This document shows, in pieces, positions 5,898 through 14,435 of a DNA stretch of 16,549 nucleotides. This DNA comes from JAZDRH01 sp047470865 (lineage in GTDB: Bacteria > Pseudomonadota > Gammaproteobacteria > Pseudomonadales > Pseudomonadaceae). How positions within the stretch are numbered: position 1 is the first letter of the stretch; every line of letters begins with the position of its first letter. The notes beneath the pieces were generated by a model, which did no database searches, was not told the DNA's origin, and worked only from the letters and a program-made list of their open reading frames with translations. The position numbers were made by a program, and so were the translations under genes. Where the stretch lies: positions 1 through 16,549 of the forward strand of contig NZ_JAZDRH010000039.1 in assembly GCF_047470865.1 (NCBI RefSeq). Reading direction: 5' to 3'.

Positions 5898-6803
5898 CTA
5901 AATAATAGTTTCGGGCTGGAAATATTTACGAATTTCTTGTCGTAACCAACGATGTCCGGGGTCGTTGTCAAAACGTGGGTGCCATGCTTGGCTGATTTCT
6001 ACGGGTGGTAGATCCAGTGGCAAGTCAATAACGGAGTATTCTATAGGTACACGTTTTAAGCTGTTAATCACATGTATTGGCAGTGGCAGAATAAAATCAG
6101 AGTCAGGCAGTAGAAATAATGCAGAATGAAAGCCAGGCATAATAATGTGAATAGGACGCACTAACCCAAGTGCTTGTAGTGCTTCATCAATTGGCCCTCT
6201 ACCTTCACCGCGACGTGAAACGCTAATATGTGAATATTGCACTAAGTTTTCAGCTGTTACTTTGCCAATAATAGGATGATCTTTGCGCACTACGGCTTTA
6301 AAGCATGATGTAAAAAGCGATTGCACTTTGGTTTCAGGTTGCCAGCGAGGATAAGAGCCAATCACTAAATCGGCTTGACCACGACGTAATACATCATCAT
6401 TAGCGCTTACTTCTGCAATAAACTTAAAAATACTATTAGGTGATTGGGCTCGTAAGCTATCTAGTAAATCTCCCGCCATAGCGCCCATAAATACGTTATT
6501 TGCTCGAATAGTAAATACACGCTCTTGTTTGGCTGGTGAAAAGTCTCTATCTGCATTTAGCCCTGCACACATATCTAGAATAGGCTGAATCTGTTCGCGT
6601 AATTCTAACGCACGGGGGGTGGGCACCAGATTTCTACCCGCCCGCACCAGAATGGGATCATTAAATTGTTCACGGATACGCGCCAATATTCGGCTAACGG
6701 CAGGTTTGCTTAGATTGAGCTTATAAGACGCATTGCTGACGCTGCCTTCATCAAGCAACACGCTTAAAGCATAAATCAGATTAAGGTCTACAGGCTGAGC
6801 CAT
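5898..6803 (-). CDS. LysR-family transcriptional regulator
   Basis: This 301-residue protein has a LysR-type winged helix-turn-helix at residues ~6-65 (LNLIYALSVLLDEGSVSNAS, then LSKPAVSRILARIREQFNDP and LVRAGRNLVPTPRA). A periplasmic-binding-protein-like effector domain covers ~90-295, ending with the QAWHPRFDNDPGHRWLRQ pattern common in NodD/SyrM-like LysR proteins. Length is normal for the family. It is transcribed divergently from the efflux operon that starts 120 bases away, the typical arrangement for a LysR protein controlling its neighbour and itself in response to a small ligand. The ligand is unknown, probably an aromatic or other hydrophobic compound exported by the pump (inference). 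Confidence 0.9.
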   Translation of the reverse strand: MAQPVDLNLIYALSVLLDEGSVSNASYKLNLSKPAVSRILARIREQFNDPILVRAGRNLVPTPRALELREQIQPILDMCAGLNADRDFSPAKQERVFTIRANNVFMGAMAGDLLDSLRAQSPNSIFKFIAEVSANDDVLRRGQADLVIGSYPRWQPETKVQSLFTSCFKAVVRKDHPIIGKVTAENLVQYSHISVSRRGEGRGPIDEALQALGLVRPIHIIMPGFHSALFLLPDSDFILPLPIHVINSLKRVPIEYSVIDLPLDLPPVEISQAWHPRFDNDPGHRWLRQEIRKYFQPETII

Positions 6804-6812
6804 ACTATTCTT

Positions 6813-6866
6813 CCGATTGCATTTTATGCACTTATTAAATTACATAATTTCAATATTCACAATCGG
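6813..6866. promoter_or_regulatory. Candidate LysR operators in divergent promoter region
   Basis: The 120-base gap between lysR and the pump gene contains an exact 7-bp inverted repeat, CCGATTG (6813-6819) and CAATCGG (6860-6866). A compact palindrome AAATTA-CA-TAATTT (6837-6850) lies between its arms. The latter contains a T-N11-A arrangement, the usual LysR box shape. These are plausible binding sites for the adjacent regulator. No -35/-10 pair is convincing enough to assign. Confidence 0.4.
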
Positions 6867-6923
6867 CAAATTTAAAGATACTGCGCACATACAAAAAAAT
6901 GTAATAAAAAGTAGGTGAATACT

Positions 6924-8450
6924 ATGTCTGAGGCTGTTAGGCAGCCTGTTCCAAATGGGATTGTTAGCAGTGCAAAAGGTGTTGAGTTTCGCACGTGGCT
7001 AGCCTTAATCGGCATTATTTTGGCGGTGATGGCAAGCGGTATTGGCGAAAATGTTAGCAAGGTTGCACTGGCTGATATTGAAGGCGCTATGTCGCTTAAT
7101 CTGGATGATGGGAGCTGGATTATCTGCTGCTACATCATAGGTTTCGTATTGGGATCAGGTTTTACCCCTTGTTTTTGGCCAACTTTTTCGCTGCGCCGAG
7201 TGGCCTTGTTTATGGCTGGGTTATATATCTTATGTGGTGTGCTGACACCTTATATATCTCAGAGTTATAGCAGTCTGTTGATAGTACGTAGTGTGCAAGG
7301 TTTAACAGGCGGGGCGATGCCACCAATGTTAATGACTATTGTGCTGCGTTTTATGCCGCCTTTGTTAAAAGTACCTGTATTAGGGGCTTATGCTTTGGTG
7401 TCGGCATGGAGCGCAACCTTGGGTGCGACTATTGCCGCATTGTCCTTTAGCTGGGGCTGGCAAGGATATTTTTACTGGAATATTCCAGTGATGTTATTAG
7501 CTATGTTCTTGTTGGGTTATGGCTTACCGCAAGATCCAATGAAACTTGAACGCTTACAGCATTTTGACTGGAAGGGCTTAATCACGGGAACAGTGGCCCT
7601 GGGTATGCTCAGCATGGGGCTGTATCAAGGTGAACGTTGGGACTGGTTTAACTCGCCTTTAATTAGCTTTTTGTTATTGGGTGGTTTGGGTTTGCTGGTA
7701 ATTTTTCTGGTGAATGAATGGTCGCAGCCGATTCCGTTTTTTAACTTACAGTTACTTAAAAAACTTAACTTGTCATTTTCACTGATTGCTTTGGGGTGCG
7801 TCTTGGTACTGATGGTGGCCTTGATCAGTTTGACCTCAGGTTATTTGGCGGCTGTGCAAGGGTATCGGCAAGAGCAAATATCCGATGTGATGCTGTGGGT
7901 TGCCTTACCTCAACTGATTGTGCTGCCGATTATGAGTTATGTATGCAACTTACAGCGTGTTGACTGCCGGATTGTGTTGATTATTGGTTTGAGCCTGATG
8001 GCGTTAGCAAGCTATATGGCATCGCAATTAACCAGTGATTGGTCAGCGGAGAATTTTCGCCTGATTCAACTGATACAGGCAGCAGCCCAGCCGATGATGA
8101 TTATTCCCTTGCTAATGCTGGCGACTATTGGTTTACAACCAACAGATGGCCCCTTTGCGGCTGCTTGGTTTAACGCAGTGAAGGGTTTTGCTGCCACTGT
8201 TGCGGTTGGAGTGACGGCTTTTATGTTGCGGATACGTGGTGATTTTCATCACAGCCAATTGGTTAATCAGCAACCCACAACAGGATTAGAGTTTGCCGAG
8301 CAAAGTGCTGGGTTAATGAAGGCGCTGAGCGCACAAGTAAAAGTGCTGGCTACAGCGGATGTATTTATCGCGTTAATGGTGTTTATCGCTTTACTGGTTG
8401 CACTGACCTGTGTGATGCCAGGGCGTGTTTACCCGCCAACACCTAATTGA
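6924..8450 (+). CDS. DHA2-type MFS drug efflux pump (EmrB-like)
   Basis: This 508-residue inner-membrane protein starts at ATG 6924, preceded by TAGGTGA at 6912-6918; a GTG at 6915 is in frame but falls inside that site. It has about 14 hydrophobic segments spread over the whole length, the size and topology of DHA2 proton-antiport pumps. Supporting segments include the first helix (LALIGIILAVMASGI), RSVQGLTGGAMPPM between helices 4 and 5, and GWQGYFYWNIPVMLL, corresponding to the family's GWRWIFxINxP pattern. It is followed directly by an adaptor and an outer-membrane channel, so it probably works as an EmrB-type pump in a tripartite system. The substrate is unknown; drugs, fatty acids or aromatic acids are typical. 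Confidence 0.88.
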   Translation: MSEAVRQPVPNGIVSSAKGVEFRTWLALIGIILAVMASGIGENVSKVALADIEGAMSLNLDDGSWIICCYIIGFVLGSGFTPCFWPTFSLRRVALFMAGLYILCGVLTPYISQSYSSLLIVRSVQGLTGGAMPPMLMTIVLRFMPPLLKVPVLGAYALVSAWSATLGATIAALSFSWGWQGYFYWNIPVMLLAMFLLGYGLPQDPMKLERLQHFDWKGLITGTVALGMLSMGLYQGERWDWFNSPLISFLLLGGLGLLVIFLVNEWSQPIPFFNLQLLKKLNLSFSLIALGCVLVLMVALISLTSGYLAAVQGYRQEQISDVMLWVALPQLIVLPIMSYVCNLQRVDCRIVLIIGLSLMALASYMASQLTSDWSAENFRLIQLIQAAAQPMMIIPLLMLATIGLQPTDGPFAAAWFNAVKGFAATVAVGVTAFMLRIRGDFHHSQLVNQQPTTGLEFAEQSAGLMKALSAQVKVLATADVFIALMVFIALLVALTCVMPGRVYPPTPN

Positions 8451-8464
8451 AGTAGGACAAAACT

Positions 8465-9499
8465 ATGAGTTTAATTAAAAGTATGACAAAAGGTCGATCA
8501 TTAGCAATGGTGCTAGTAGTGGTAGGTGTTTCTTCTATTTTGATGGGCGCCAAATCGTTATTGATTAGTCCATCAGCACAAACTAATGATGCGTATATTC
8601 GCGCTGATGTAACTAACTTATCAGTGAAAATTTCGGGCTTGGTGAGTGATGTTTTGGTAGATGACAACCAAGTTGTAAAAAAAGGTGAGTTATTAGCAAA
8701 AATTGATGCGCGAGATTTGCAGCTAGCCGTAGAGCAAGCCTTAGCACAGCTTGAGGCCAGTAATGCACAGATTATTGATATTCAAGCGAAGCTAGCACGC
8801 CAACAAGATCTTATTGCTGTAGCTAAAGCTAAGCGTGATGCAGTAAAAGCAGAGTTAGACTTTGCGCGTCAAGAACGCTTGCGTTATCAGCAAATGGCAA
8901 CAGCAGGAGCTGGTTCAAAACAAAAAGCCGACCAAACAGCTAGTCGCGAGCGTATTTTGCAAGCTCAAGTGCAGCAAGAAAACGCCACTTTAGAGGCAAC
9001 AGCCAACGAAGTTAAGGTATTGAATGCGCAGTTATTACAAGCTCAAGCGAAATTTACGACAGCAAAAGCTCAAGTAACTCAGGCCAGTTTAAATCTGAGT
9101 TACACCGAGGTGCGTGCGCCGATGGACGGTGTTATTGGTAAGCGCCATTTGCGTGTAGGTCAATGGGTTAGTCCAGGTCAAAGTTTGATCGCAATAGTGC
9201 CTACGGAGAATTACATTATTGCCAACTTTTTAGAAACTCAGCTAGCTCAGGTTGCTGTAGGCAGTGATGTCAATATTGAGATTGATGCTATCCCTAACAA
9301 AGTATTTAGCGGAAAAGTAGAAAGTATTGCGCCGGCGTCTGGAGTTACTTTTAACCAATTAGCGCCAGAGAATGCGACAGGTAACTTTACGAAAATAGTG
9401 CAACGTATTCCCGTTAAAGTACGCATTGCCAGCCATGAAAATACGCTGCAAGTACGCGTAGGTATGTCAGCCAATGTGCAAGTGGTAGGAGAGCGCTAA
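8465..9499 (+). CDS. Periplasmic adaptor (membrane fusion protein), EmrA/HlyD family
   Basis: This 344-residue protein starts at ATG 8465, fourteen bases after the pump stop, with AGTAGGA as ribosome-binding site. It has an N-terminal signal-anchor helix (~residues 13-30), then a lipoyl-like half motif (TNDAYIRADVTNLSVKISG, followed by GELLAKIDARDL). A long Gln/Ala-rich coiled-coil hairpin covers ~75-205 and is followed by the second lipoyl half (SLNLSYTEVRAPMDGVIGK, then VSPGQSLIAIVP) and a beta-barrel part. This is the EmrA layout; it joins the inner-membrane pump to the outer-membrane channel across the periplasm. The stop TAA shares its last base with the next ATG (TAATG), indicating coupled translation of adaptor and channel. 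Confidence 0.92.
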   Translation: MSLIKSMTKGRSLAMVLVVVGVSSILMGAKSLLISPSAQTNDAYIRADVTNLSVKISGLVSDVLVDDNQVVKKGELLAKIDARDLQLAVEQALAQLEASNAQIIDIQAKLARQQDLIAVAKAKRDAVKAELDFARQERLRYQQMATAGAGSKQKADQTASRERILQAQVQQENATLEATANEVKVLNAQLLQAQAKFTTAKAQVTQASLNLSYTEVRAPMDGVIGKRHLRVGQWVSPGQSLIAIVPTENYIIANFLETQLAQVAVGSDVNIEIDAIPNKVFSGKVESIAPASGVTFNQLAPENATGNFTKIVQRIPVKVRIASHENTLQVRVGMSANVQVVGER

Positions 9500-10884
9500 T
9501 GATACGCAAATGGGTTAGCGCTAGTAGTTTAAGTTTGCTATTGGTGGGTTGTGCCAATGTCGGTATGGAGCTGCCAGAAACCACCGCTTTGCCTGAGCAA
9601 TGGCAACAGACGGAGTTTATCAACGCAGATTTTCTTGAGTTGGAATGGTGGCGTGAGTTTGATGATCCTTTGTTAAATCAATTACAAGGGCAGATGTTGG
9701 CGAAGAATTTAGATTTGCAGTTGTCTGCTCAACGGCTACTACAAGCTTATGACTTATTACAAGTACAACGTGCAGCGCAGCGTCCAGAACTAGGTGCTGA
9801 GAGTAGCTATCAACGTCAGCGTGATGCACTAAAAGCTGAGGATCAAGCATGGTCTAATCGTACTCAAGTTGGGTTCAGTAGCGTTTGGGCTATTGATCTT
9901 TGGGGACAGCTACGTCACCGAACAGAGGCGGCAAAAGCACAAGCCGCTATGACTTTAGAGCAACAGCATGCCTTGCAAATTGCTTTAATGGCTGAACTGG
10001 CCAGTGCTTATGTTGATTACCGAGCCACCCAGCAACTCATTCTGGTAACACGTCAAAACCAAGCAGCAGCGGAGCAGAACTTAAGTTTGACACAGAAGCG
10101 AGAAGAGTTAGGTGTTGCCACGCGTTTAGAGGTTGAGCAGGCCAATTCACAGTTAAAAATTACTGTAGCTGATTTGCCTTTGTTGGAGGAGCAAGCCCAT
10201 CGTTTAATCAATGCAATGAGTTTGCTGCTGAATCAAACACCTAATACGCTGACTGCGCAGCTAAGTGAAGCAACAGAAGTACCTATGATTAAACGCAGTA
10301 TTGCCACAGGAGTGCCTTCGGAGTTAGCTCAGCGTCGCCCAGATATCCGTATGGCAGAGCAGCATTTGCGTCAAACAACGGCCATGATTAATGCGGCAAA
10401 GGCTGACTTTTATCCTAGCATTCGCTTAACGGGTAATATTGGATTAGATGCACTACATACTTCTGATCTATCTAACTGGTCAAGCCGTGCTTTTAGTTTT
10501 GGACCTAGCTTGTATCTGCCTATTTTTACTGGTGGACGTTTAACCAGCCAGTTACGTTTAACTGAACATAAACAACAGGAAGCGGCTATTGCTTATCAGA
10601 AAACTGTACTTACCGCATGGCATGAAATTGATAACCAGTTAATGGCGCTAAAAACTCAGGATCAGCACGTTAATAATGTGCAAGATGCAGTGCAGTCTGC
10701 ACAGCTTGCAGCGCATATTGCCAGAGAACAATACGAATATGGCGAAAGTGATTTTATTAACGTATTAGATAGCCAAAGCCAGTTGTTACGCTTACAGCTA
10801 CAAGCGGTAAAAGCACAACAAAGTAAAGCCAGAAATCAAATTCAATTGTTCCAAGCACTGGGCGGTGGCTGGGGCGATTATTAG
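9499..10884 (+). CDS. Outer-membrane efflux lipoprotein, NodT/OprM family
   Basis: This 461-residue protein begins with a lipoprotein signal peptide whose lipobox is LVGC (Cys18), so it is lipid-anchored in the outer membrane. Two outer-membrane-factor repeats follow: DFLELEWWREFDDPLLNQL then LDLQLSAQRLLQAYDLL in the N-terminal half; and SELAQRRPDIRMAEQHLRQT with SIRLTGNIGLDAL and LPIFTGGRL in the C-terminal half. These are hallmarks of the NodT-type TolC-like trimeric channels (RPDI motif, (F/Y)P-S-I-x-L-x-G). It is the exit duct for the upstream pump and adaptor. Length is normal. The operon ends with a terminator 27 bases downstream. Confidence 0.93.
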   Translation: MIRKWVSASSLSLLLVGCANVGMELPETTALPEQWQQTEFINADFLELEWWREFDDPLLNQLQGQMLAKNLDLQLSAQRLLQAYDLLQVQRAAQRPELGAESSYQRQRDALKAEDQAWSNRTQVGFSSVWAIDLWGQLRHRTEAAKAQAAMTLEQQHALQIALMAELASAYVDYRATQQLILVTRQNQAAAEQNLSLTQKREELGVATRLEVEQANSQLKITVADLPLLEEQAHRLINAMSLLLNQTPNTLTAQLSEATEVPMIKRSIATGVPSELAQRRPDIRMAEQHLRQTTAMINAAKADFYPSIRLTGNIGLDALHTSDLSNWSSRAFSFGPSLYLPIFTGGRLTSQLRLTEHKQQEAAIAYQKTVLTAWHEIDNQLMALKTQDQHVNNVQDAVQSAQLAAHIAREQYEYGESDFINVLDSQSQLLRLQLQAVKAQQSKARNQIQLFQALGGGWGDY

Positions 10885-10910
10885 TAGCAAGTTTTAACGA
10901 AAGTGGCTTT

Positions 10911-10957
10911 AGGTTGTCAGGGGTTGTAAAGCTTTACCTCTGACAACCTCTTTTTTT
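10911..10957 (+). terminator. Rho-independent terminator of the efflux operon
   Basis: AGGTTGTCA (10911-10919) pairs exactly with TGACAACCT (10941-10949). Inside, GTAAAG/CTTTAC pairs as well, giving a long hairpin, followed by C and seven T residues (10951-10957). It lies just after the outer-membrane factor gene and just before the stop of the convergent gene. The T-run is only on the + side. Confidence 0.85.
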
Positions 10958-11477
10958 AGCTTTTTTGAATGTTACGAATTAAATAGGTTAAAGCTTGAGC
11001 TATGTCAGCCGCACCTTGTTGGTCGCGTAAAGTACTAAAGAAAATCTGGCGACTATCTGGTACAAAGAAGTCGCATTTAATACCAGAGCTTAAGCACTCA
11101 TATTTGACAAAAGGGCTGGCACCAAAAACGTTATAGTTGCGCTGGGAAACCTGTAAACGGTCTTCAGTGACATAGCGTTTTTCTTCGCGAACTGTAATAG
11201 TTCCGCTTTTTTCAACAGTGATTGAGTAATTCAAGTCAAAACGATCTTTCTGTCCTACTTGATAACTTGAGCTTAGAGCGTATTGTTTTAGCAAATGATT
11301 AACATGGCTAACTAAAGCCGCACGTTCGGTTGAGCTGCCATAGCGTTTTTTTAGCTCAGCGGCATAGTTTTTTGAGTTGGCTGGTGCAATAGTATTAACT
11401 TGTGCCCACGCACTGGTATGTGCAATGACTAAGGCTGTACTTAAGGTTAATAAACGGCACAGTTTAGCAAGTTTCAT
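10956..11477 (-). CDS. Exported protein of unknown function
   Basis: The start is taken at position 11477, where AAGGATC lies about seven bases upstream; a longer frame from 11507 would put ten extra residues before the signal peptide and lacks a good site. The 173-residue product has a standard signal peptide (Lys-rich start, hydrophobic core LLTLSTALVIAH) with likely cleavage after AWA (residue 25), so the mature protein is periplasmic or secreted. It contains a helical segment (YAAELKKRYGSSTERAALV) and a strand-rich C-terminal half (FDLNYSITVEKSGTITVREE) with a Cys pair (YECLSSGIKCDFF) that could form a disulfide. I do not recognise a family. Its stop overlaps the T-run of the efflux terminator; the gene stands alone. 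Confidence 0.7.
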   Translation of the reverse strand: MKLAKLCRLLTLSTALVIAHTSAWAQVNTIAPANSKNYAAELKKRYGSSTERAALVSHVNHLLKQYALSSSYQVGQKDRFDLNYSITVEKSGTITVREEKRYVTEDRLQVSQRNYNVFGASPFVKYECLSSGIKCDFFVPDSRQIFFSTLRDQQGAADIAQALTYLIRNIQKS

Positions 11478-11598
11478 AGCAGATCCTTTGTTGATGATCT
11501 TGTGCAAAAAAGAGTCAATCTTTATCCGACTCGAAGTAGCATGATACTAAACAAAGCTACCCATTTTTAATATCCCTTTACAGTGGGAGATAACATTT

Positions 11599-12210
11599 GT
11601 GACTCAACCATGGATTTTAGGCTTAACTGGCGGAATTGCTAGTGGCAAAAGTGCGGCAGCAGCACGTTTTGCTACATGGGGTGTAAATATTGTGGATGCG
11701 GATGTTGTTGCGCGCTGGGTTGTGGAGCCTAACCAGCCAGCTTTAGCTCAGATAGCACAGCATTTTGGGCAAGATATATTATTGCCTGACGGGCACTTAA
11801 ACCGCCAACTACTGCGTGAAAAAATCTTTGCCCAGCCTAATGAGCGCTTATGGGTAGAGCAGTTGCTACATCCATTAATTCGCCAGCGAATTGTTGAAGA
11901 GTTGGCTAAAACCACTTCAGCTTATGCCATATTAGTTTCACCTTTATTGATAGAATCAGGCCAGTACGCGTTAACTAATCGTGTGTGTGTGGTAGATGTT
12001 GATGAAGAAACGCAACGCCAGCGCACATTACAACGCGACGGAGTGACGCCTGAGCAAGTGGACGCTATTTTACAAGCACAGGCCAGTAGAGCCAGGCGTT
12101 TAATGTATGCTGATGATATTATTGCTAATGATCAAGATCTCACATATTTATACGCACAAGTAGATGAATTGCATGCGCTGTATTTAACTGTAATAGAAGA
12201 CCAAGTATGA
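11599..12210 (+). CDS. coaE: Dephospho-CoA kinase
   Basis: CoaE phosphorylates the 3'-OH of the ribose of dephospho-CoA with ATP, the last step of coenzyme A synthesis, in the cytoplasm. The 203-residue protein has the P-loop LGLTGGIASGKSAAA at residues 8-22, the DADVVARWVV substrate-binding segment near 34, LLHPLIRQRI in the middle and a C-terminal RDGVTPEQVDAILQAQ segment typical of the family. Length is normal. The start is GTG 11599, supported by GGGAGAT about eight bases upstream. The stop overlaps the yacG start (ATGA), the common coaE-yacG pairing in gammaproteobacteria; the pilD/pilC genes often found upstream are absent here. Confidence 0.95.
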   Translation: MTQPWILGLTGGIASGKSAAAARFATWGVNIVDADVVARWVVEPNQPALAQIAQHFGQDILLPDGHLNRQLLREKIFAQPNERLWVEQLLHPLIRQRIVEELAKTTSAYAILVSPLLIESGQYALTNRVCVVDVDEETQRQRTLQRDGVTPEQVDAILQAQASRARRLMYADDIIANDQDLTYLYAQVDELHALYLTVIEDQV

Positions 12211-12395
12211 CCAAGCCAAGTGTGAATTGCCCAACCTGTAACAAACCTCAAGTATGGGATACAACTAATCCTTATCGCCCCTTTTGTTGTGAGCGCTGCA
12301 AACTCATTGATTTTGGTGCTTGGGCAAAAGAGGAGCATGCAATTGCGGGTGAACCAGATATTGATGAACTATTCTCAGAAGATTTAAAGCATTAA
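12207..12395 (+). CDS. yacG: DNA gyrase inhibitor YacG (zinc-binding)
   Basis: This 62-residue protein has the YacG zinc-finger: C8 and C11 in NCPTCNKPQVW, C27 and C31 in RPFCCERCKLIDFGAWA, followed by EEHAI and an acidic tail. In E. coli YacG binds GyrB and inhibits DNA gyrase. All four zinc ligands are present and the length is normal. ATG 12207 lies within the coaE stop, so translation is coupled. Confidence 0.93.
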   Translation: MTKPSVNCPTCNKPQVWDTTNPYRPFCCERCKLIDFGAWAKEEHAIAGEPDIDELFSEDLKH

Positions 12396-12398
12396 TTT

Positions 12399-12911
12399 AT
12401 GAAAAAACTTTATATGTTCTCTTTAGGCGGCAATGCAGGTCGATCTAATATTGAAGTGCATGATATTCAGTTTGCTGCTGTTAGTAAGATAGAGGATGCT
12501 TATCCACAATTGCGCAAGGCTTGGTTTGGCGATAAGGATAAACTGCATTTGGATGGTTATATGCCTATTACATGGGCTGATGGCTATGATGTGAGTTTAT
12601 CTCAGGTACCAAGTCAGCATCCGCTGAAATTATTTTTTATTAACGTAGGTGCTTATACGCCCGAGTCGTTAGCTGAAGTGCATGCGTTTGATTTATTTGT
12701 TGCCACAGATGCGCAATCTGCGAAAGAAAAAGCTATGCGTCAATTGTTAGTAGGCATGAATCATCAGCATAGAGATAATCTTAAAGACGTAGATAATTGT
12801 TTATTGCTTGATCATGTTGATGCGTTATATATCCATTTAACTGCCAACCCAACAGGCAGTAAAAATCTGCCAGAGTGGCAAGGTTACCGCCCTATAGGCA
12901 TTGCCCAATAA
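12399..12911 (+). CDS. DUF1543 domain protein
   Basis: This 170-residue cytoplasmic protein begins three bases after the yacG stop, so it belongs to the same transcription unit. It looks like a DUF1543 protein with two copies of the domain: KLYMFSLGGNAGRSNIEVHD then FAAVSKIEDAYPQLRKAWFG in the first half, and KLFFINVGAYTPESLAEVHA then LFVATDAQSAKEKAMRQLL in the second. Shared features are a GG/VGA turn, the EVH(D/A) strand and an A-x3-A helix ending in aromatic or basic residues. The biochemical role of DUF1543 is unknown. The spacing after yacG leaves no room for a strong ribosome-binding site, suggesting reinitiation. Confidence 0.8.
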   Translation: MKKLYMFSLGGNAGRSNIEVHDIQFAAVSKIEDAYPQLRKAWFGDKDKLHLDGYMPITWADGYDVSLSQVPSQHPLKLFFINVGAYTPESLAEVHAFDLFVATDAQSAKEKAMRQLLVGMNHQHRDNLKDVDNCLLLDHVDALYIHLTANPTGSKNLPEWQGYRPIGIAQ

Positions 12912-12917
12912 GGTTTT

Positions 12918-13511
12918 ATGCCCATGCCTGCTTGGAAGTGGTTATTGTGTTGTTTGGCTTTGTTATTAACAGCTTGTGTTAATGGCTATAAATTACCAGC
13001 ACAAGAAAATATTACGCACTTCGCCATTAAAGAAGGCAAAGCTATTGCACAGTCTGAAAACTTTGCTTATGTGTTTTATCTACCAACACCTGAGGATCGC
13101 CAGTATTATCTTAGTTATCAAACATTTTTGGAAAATTATTTAACTAAGACAGGGCGACAAGAACTGTACTTTGATGTAATAGATAATCAAGTAAAAGCAC
13201 GTATTGAAATGAGCTTTGATAGTAACCAGTTAAATGAGGGTGATATTGAAGCATTAACAAAAAACTATAAAGCACGTCGTAACTCATTCAATAAAGAGCT
13301 AACTGTGGCATTTACCTTTAACGGGCAGGTGCTGAAATTATCTAAACATAAAAACCTAGCTTTAGAGCCGCAATACCAGCTTGGCCGGCCCATTGCATTA
13401 AAAATTATGCAACAACGTAGTTTATCTGCAGTAGGAGAAGGGCTAGTCATTTTAGCATCACCCTTATTACCTTTTGTGATGATGTACGGCTGCGCAACAG
13501 GGCCTTGTTAA
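12918..13511 (+). CDS. Predicted lipoprotein of unknown function
   Basis: This 197-residue protein has a lipoprotein signal with lipobox LTAC (Cys20) after a short hydrophobic core. ATG 12918 has TAAGG about five bases upstream; an ATG at 12924 is possible. The mature part has strand-like segments (FAYVFYLPTPEDRQYYLSY, then FDVIDNQVKARIEMSF) and a hydrophobic C-terminal stretch (LVILASPLLPFVMMYG) that ends in CATGPC. The C-terminal hydrophobic region is unusual for a simple lipoprotein and could be a second membrane contact. I do not recognise a family. It follows the DUF1543 gene by six bases and ends the + strand unit; no clear terminator lies in the 56-base convergent gap. Confidence 0.7.
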   Translation: MPMPAWKWLLCCLALLLTACVNGYKLPAQENITHFAIKEGKAIAQSENFAYVFYLPTPEDRQYYLSYQTFLENYLTKTGRQELYFDVIDNQVKARIEMSFDSNQLNEGDIEALTKNYKARRNSFNKELTVAFTFNGQVLKLSKHKNLALEPQYQLGRPIALKIMQQRSLSAVGEGLVILASPLLPFVMMYGCATGPC

Positions 13512-13567
13512 CTATTAAAAATAATAAAAAACATTTCGAATAAAATTAATATGTATTCAAAAATACT

Positions 13568-14377
13568 TTATAAAGATTCATACTCTAATATGTAACCAGA
13601 CTTTAATATGGGTTTAATTTTATTACCCATGCTTATGCTAGTAAAACGCTGCCCTTGTTTGTCATTTTCATCAATAATAAAACCATATAATTTTTTATGG
13701 TTAGTAGCTTGCCAGATATAATAATAGTCATAAACCTGGAATGTAGCATTATAACGATGGTAACGGCCTAGAAAGACAAGATCTTTAGCACGAGTGGCAT
13801 CCTCGTCTACTAATAGCTCACCTAGCTCCAAACGCAGGTAGCGTAGCAGCTGGTGTTCTAATGTATTAGGCAATCCTGTTTTACCCATCCAAGGTGCAGA
13901 ATCTTCCATCAACTCTTCTAGGTGTTGGCTTTCATCCCAATCATTTAAAATAAGTTGCCCATCTTTTTTCATTTCAAAATCAAAGGTAAAGCTTGATCCT
14001 GAAAAAACATATTGATTGTCAGGATGTGGTAATGGGTCTTGTGCCTCGCTAAGAACACCCTCCGCTAAGAGTTCTTCTAAATCTTCAGCCAATTCGGCTT
14101 CGTCTTCAGCAGTTAATTCAATATTTAATGATTGGAAAAATTGATCTGATGCTGCTTTACGTTTTGCTTGGTCAGCAGGTAGCTCCCACATTCTTAGTTT
14201 AATCTCGATAGAAAGTGTTTGATCCTCTAGAAGTTGGCGTGAAAACTCCAATGTGGCTTCAGGACTTAATTGATTATTTTCAATTAATGAGGGAGACGGC
14301 ATACTTAATAGCTGTGCATAGTTTTTTTGTTTAAATGCTTCTACAGTTTTTTGAGCAATTTCAAAGTTATCAGACAC
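13568..14377 (-). CDS. Hypothetical protein, 269 residues, with acidic segment
   Basis: The start is GTG at 14377, supported by AAGGAAG about five bases upstream. The protein is soluble and acidic. Residues ~1-85 are helical; ~88-107 is a strongly acidic helix (LTAEDEAELAEDLEELLAEG). The C-terminal ~150 residues are strand-rich with many aromatics (FQVYDYYYIWQATNHKKLYG, then SMGNKIKPILKSGYILEYES), resembling a beta-sheet ligand-binding fold. I cannot name a family. It is the second gene of a minus-strand pair, 58 bases after the 543-residue gene, and probably acts with it. Confidence 0.65.
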   Translation of the reverse strand: MSDNFEIAQKTVEAFKQKNYAQLLSMPSPSLIENNQLSPEATLEFSRQLLEDQTLSIEIKLRMWELPADQAKRKAASDQFFQSLNIELTAEDEAELAEDLEELLAEGVLSEAQDPLPHPDNQYVFSGSSFTFDFEMKKDGQLILNDWDESQHLEELMEDSAPWMGKTGLPNTLEHQLLRYLRLELGELLVDEDATRAKDLVFLGRYHRYNATFQVYDYYYIWQATNHKKLYGFIIDENDKQGQRFTSISMGNKIKPILKSGYILEYESL

Positions 14378-14435
14378 TGTATCTTCCTTATCTTTATAAA
14401 TAATAATTACTTAGCAAAAAGGCTGAGCAGTTTAT

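Noticed and set aside
9620..9850. 76-residue minus-strand frame
   Set aside because: Antisense shadow of the outer-membrane efflux gene, which has clear family motifs.
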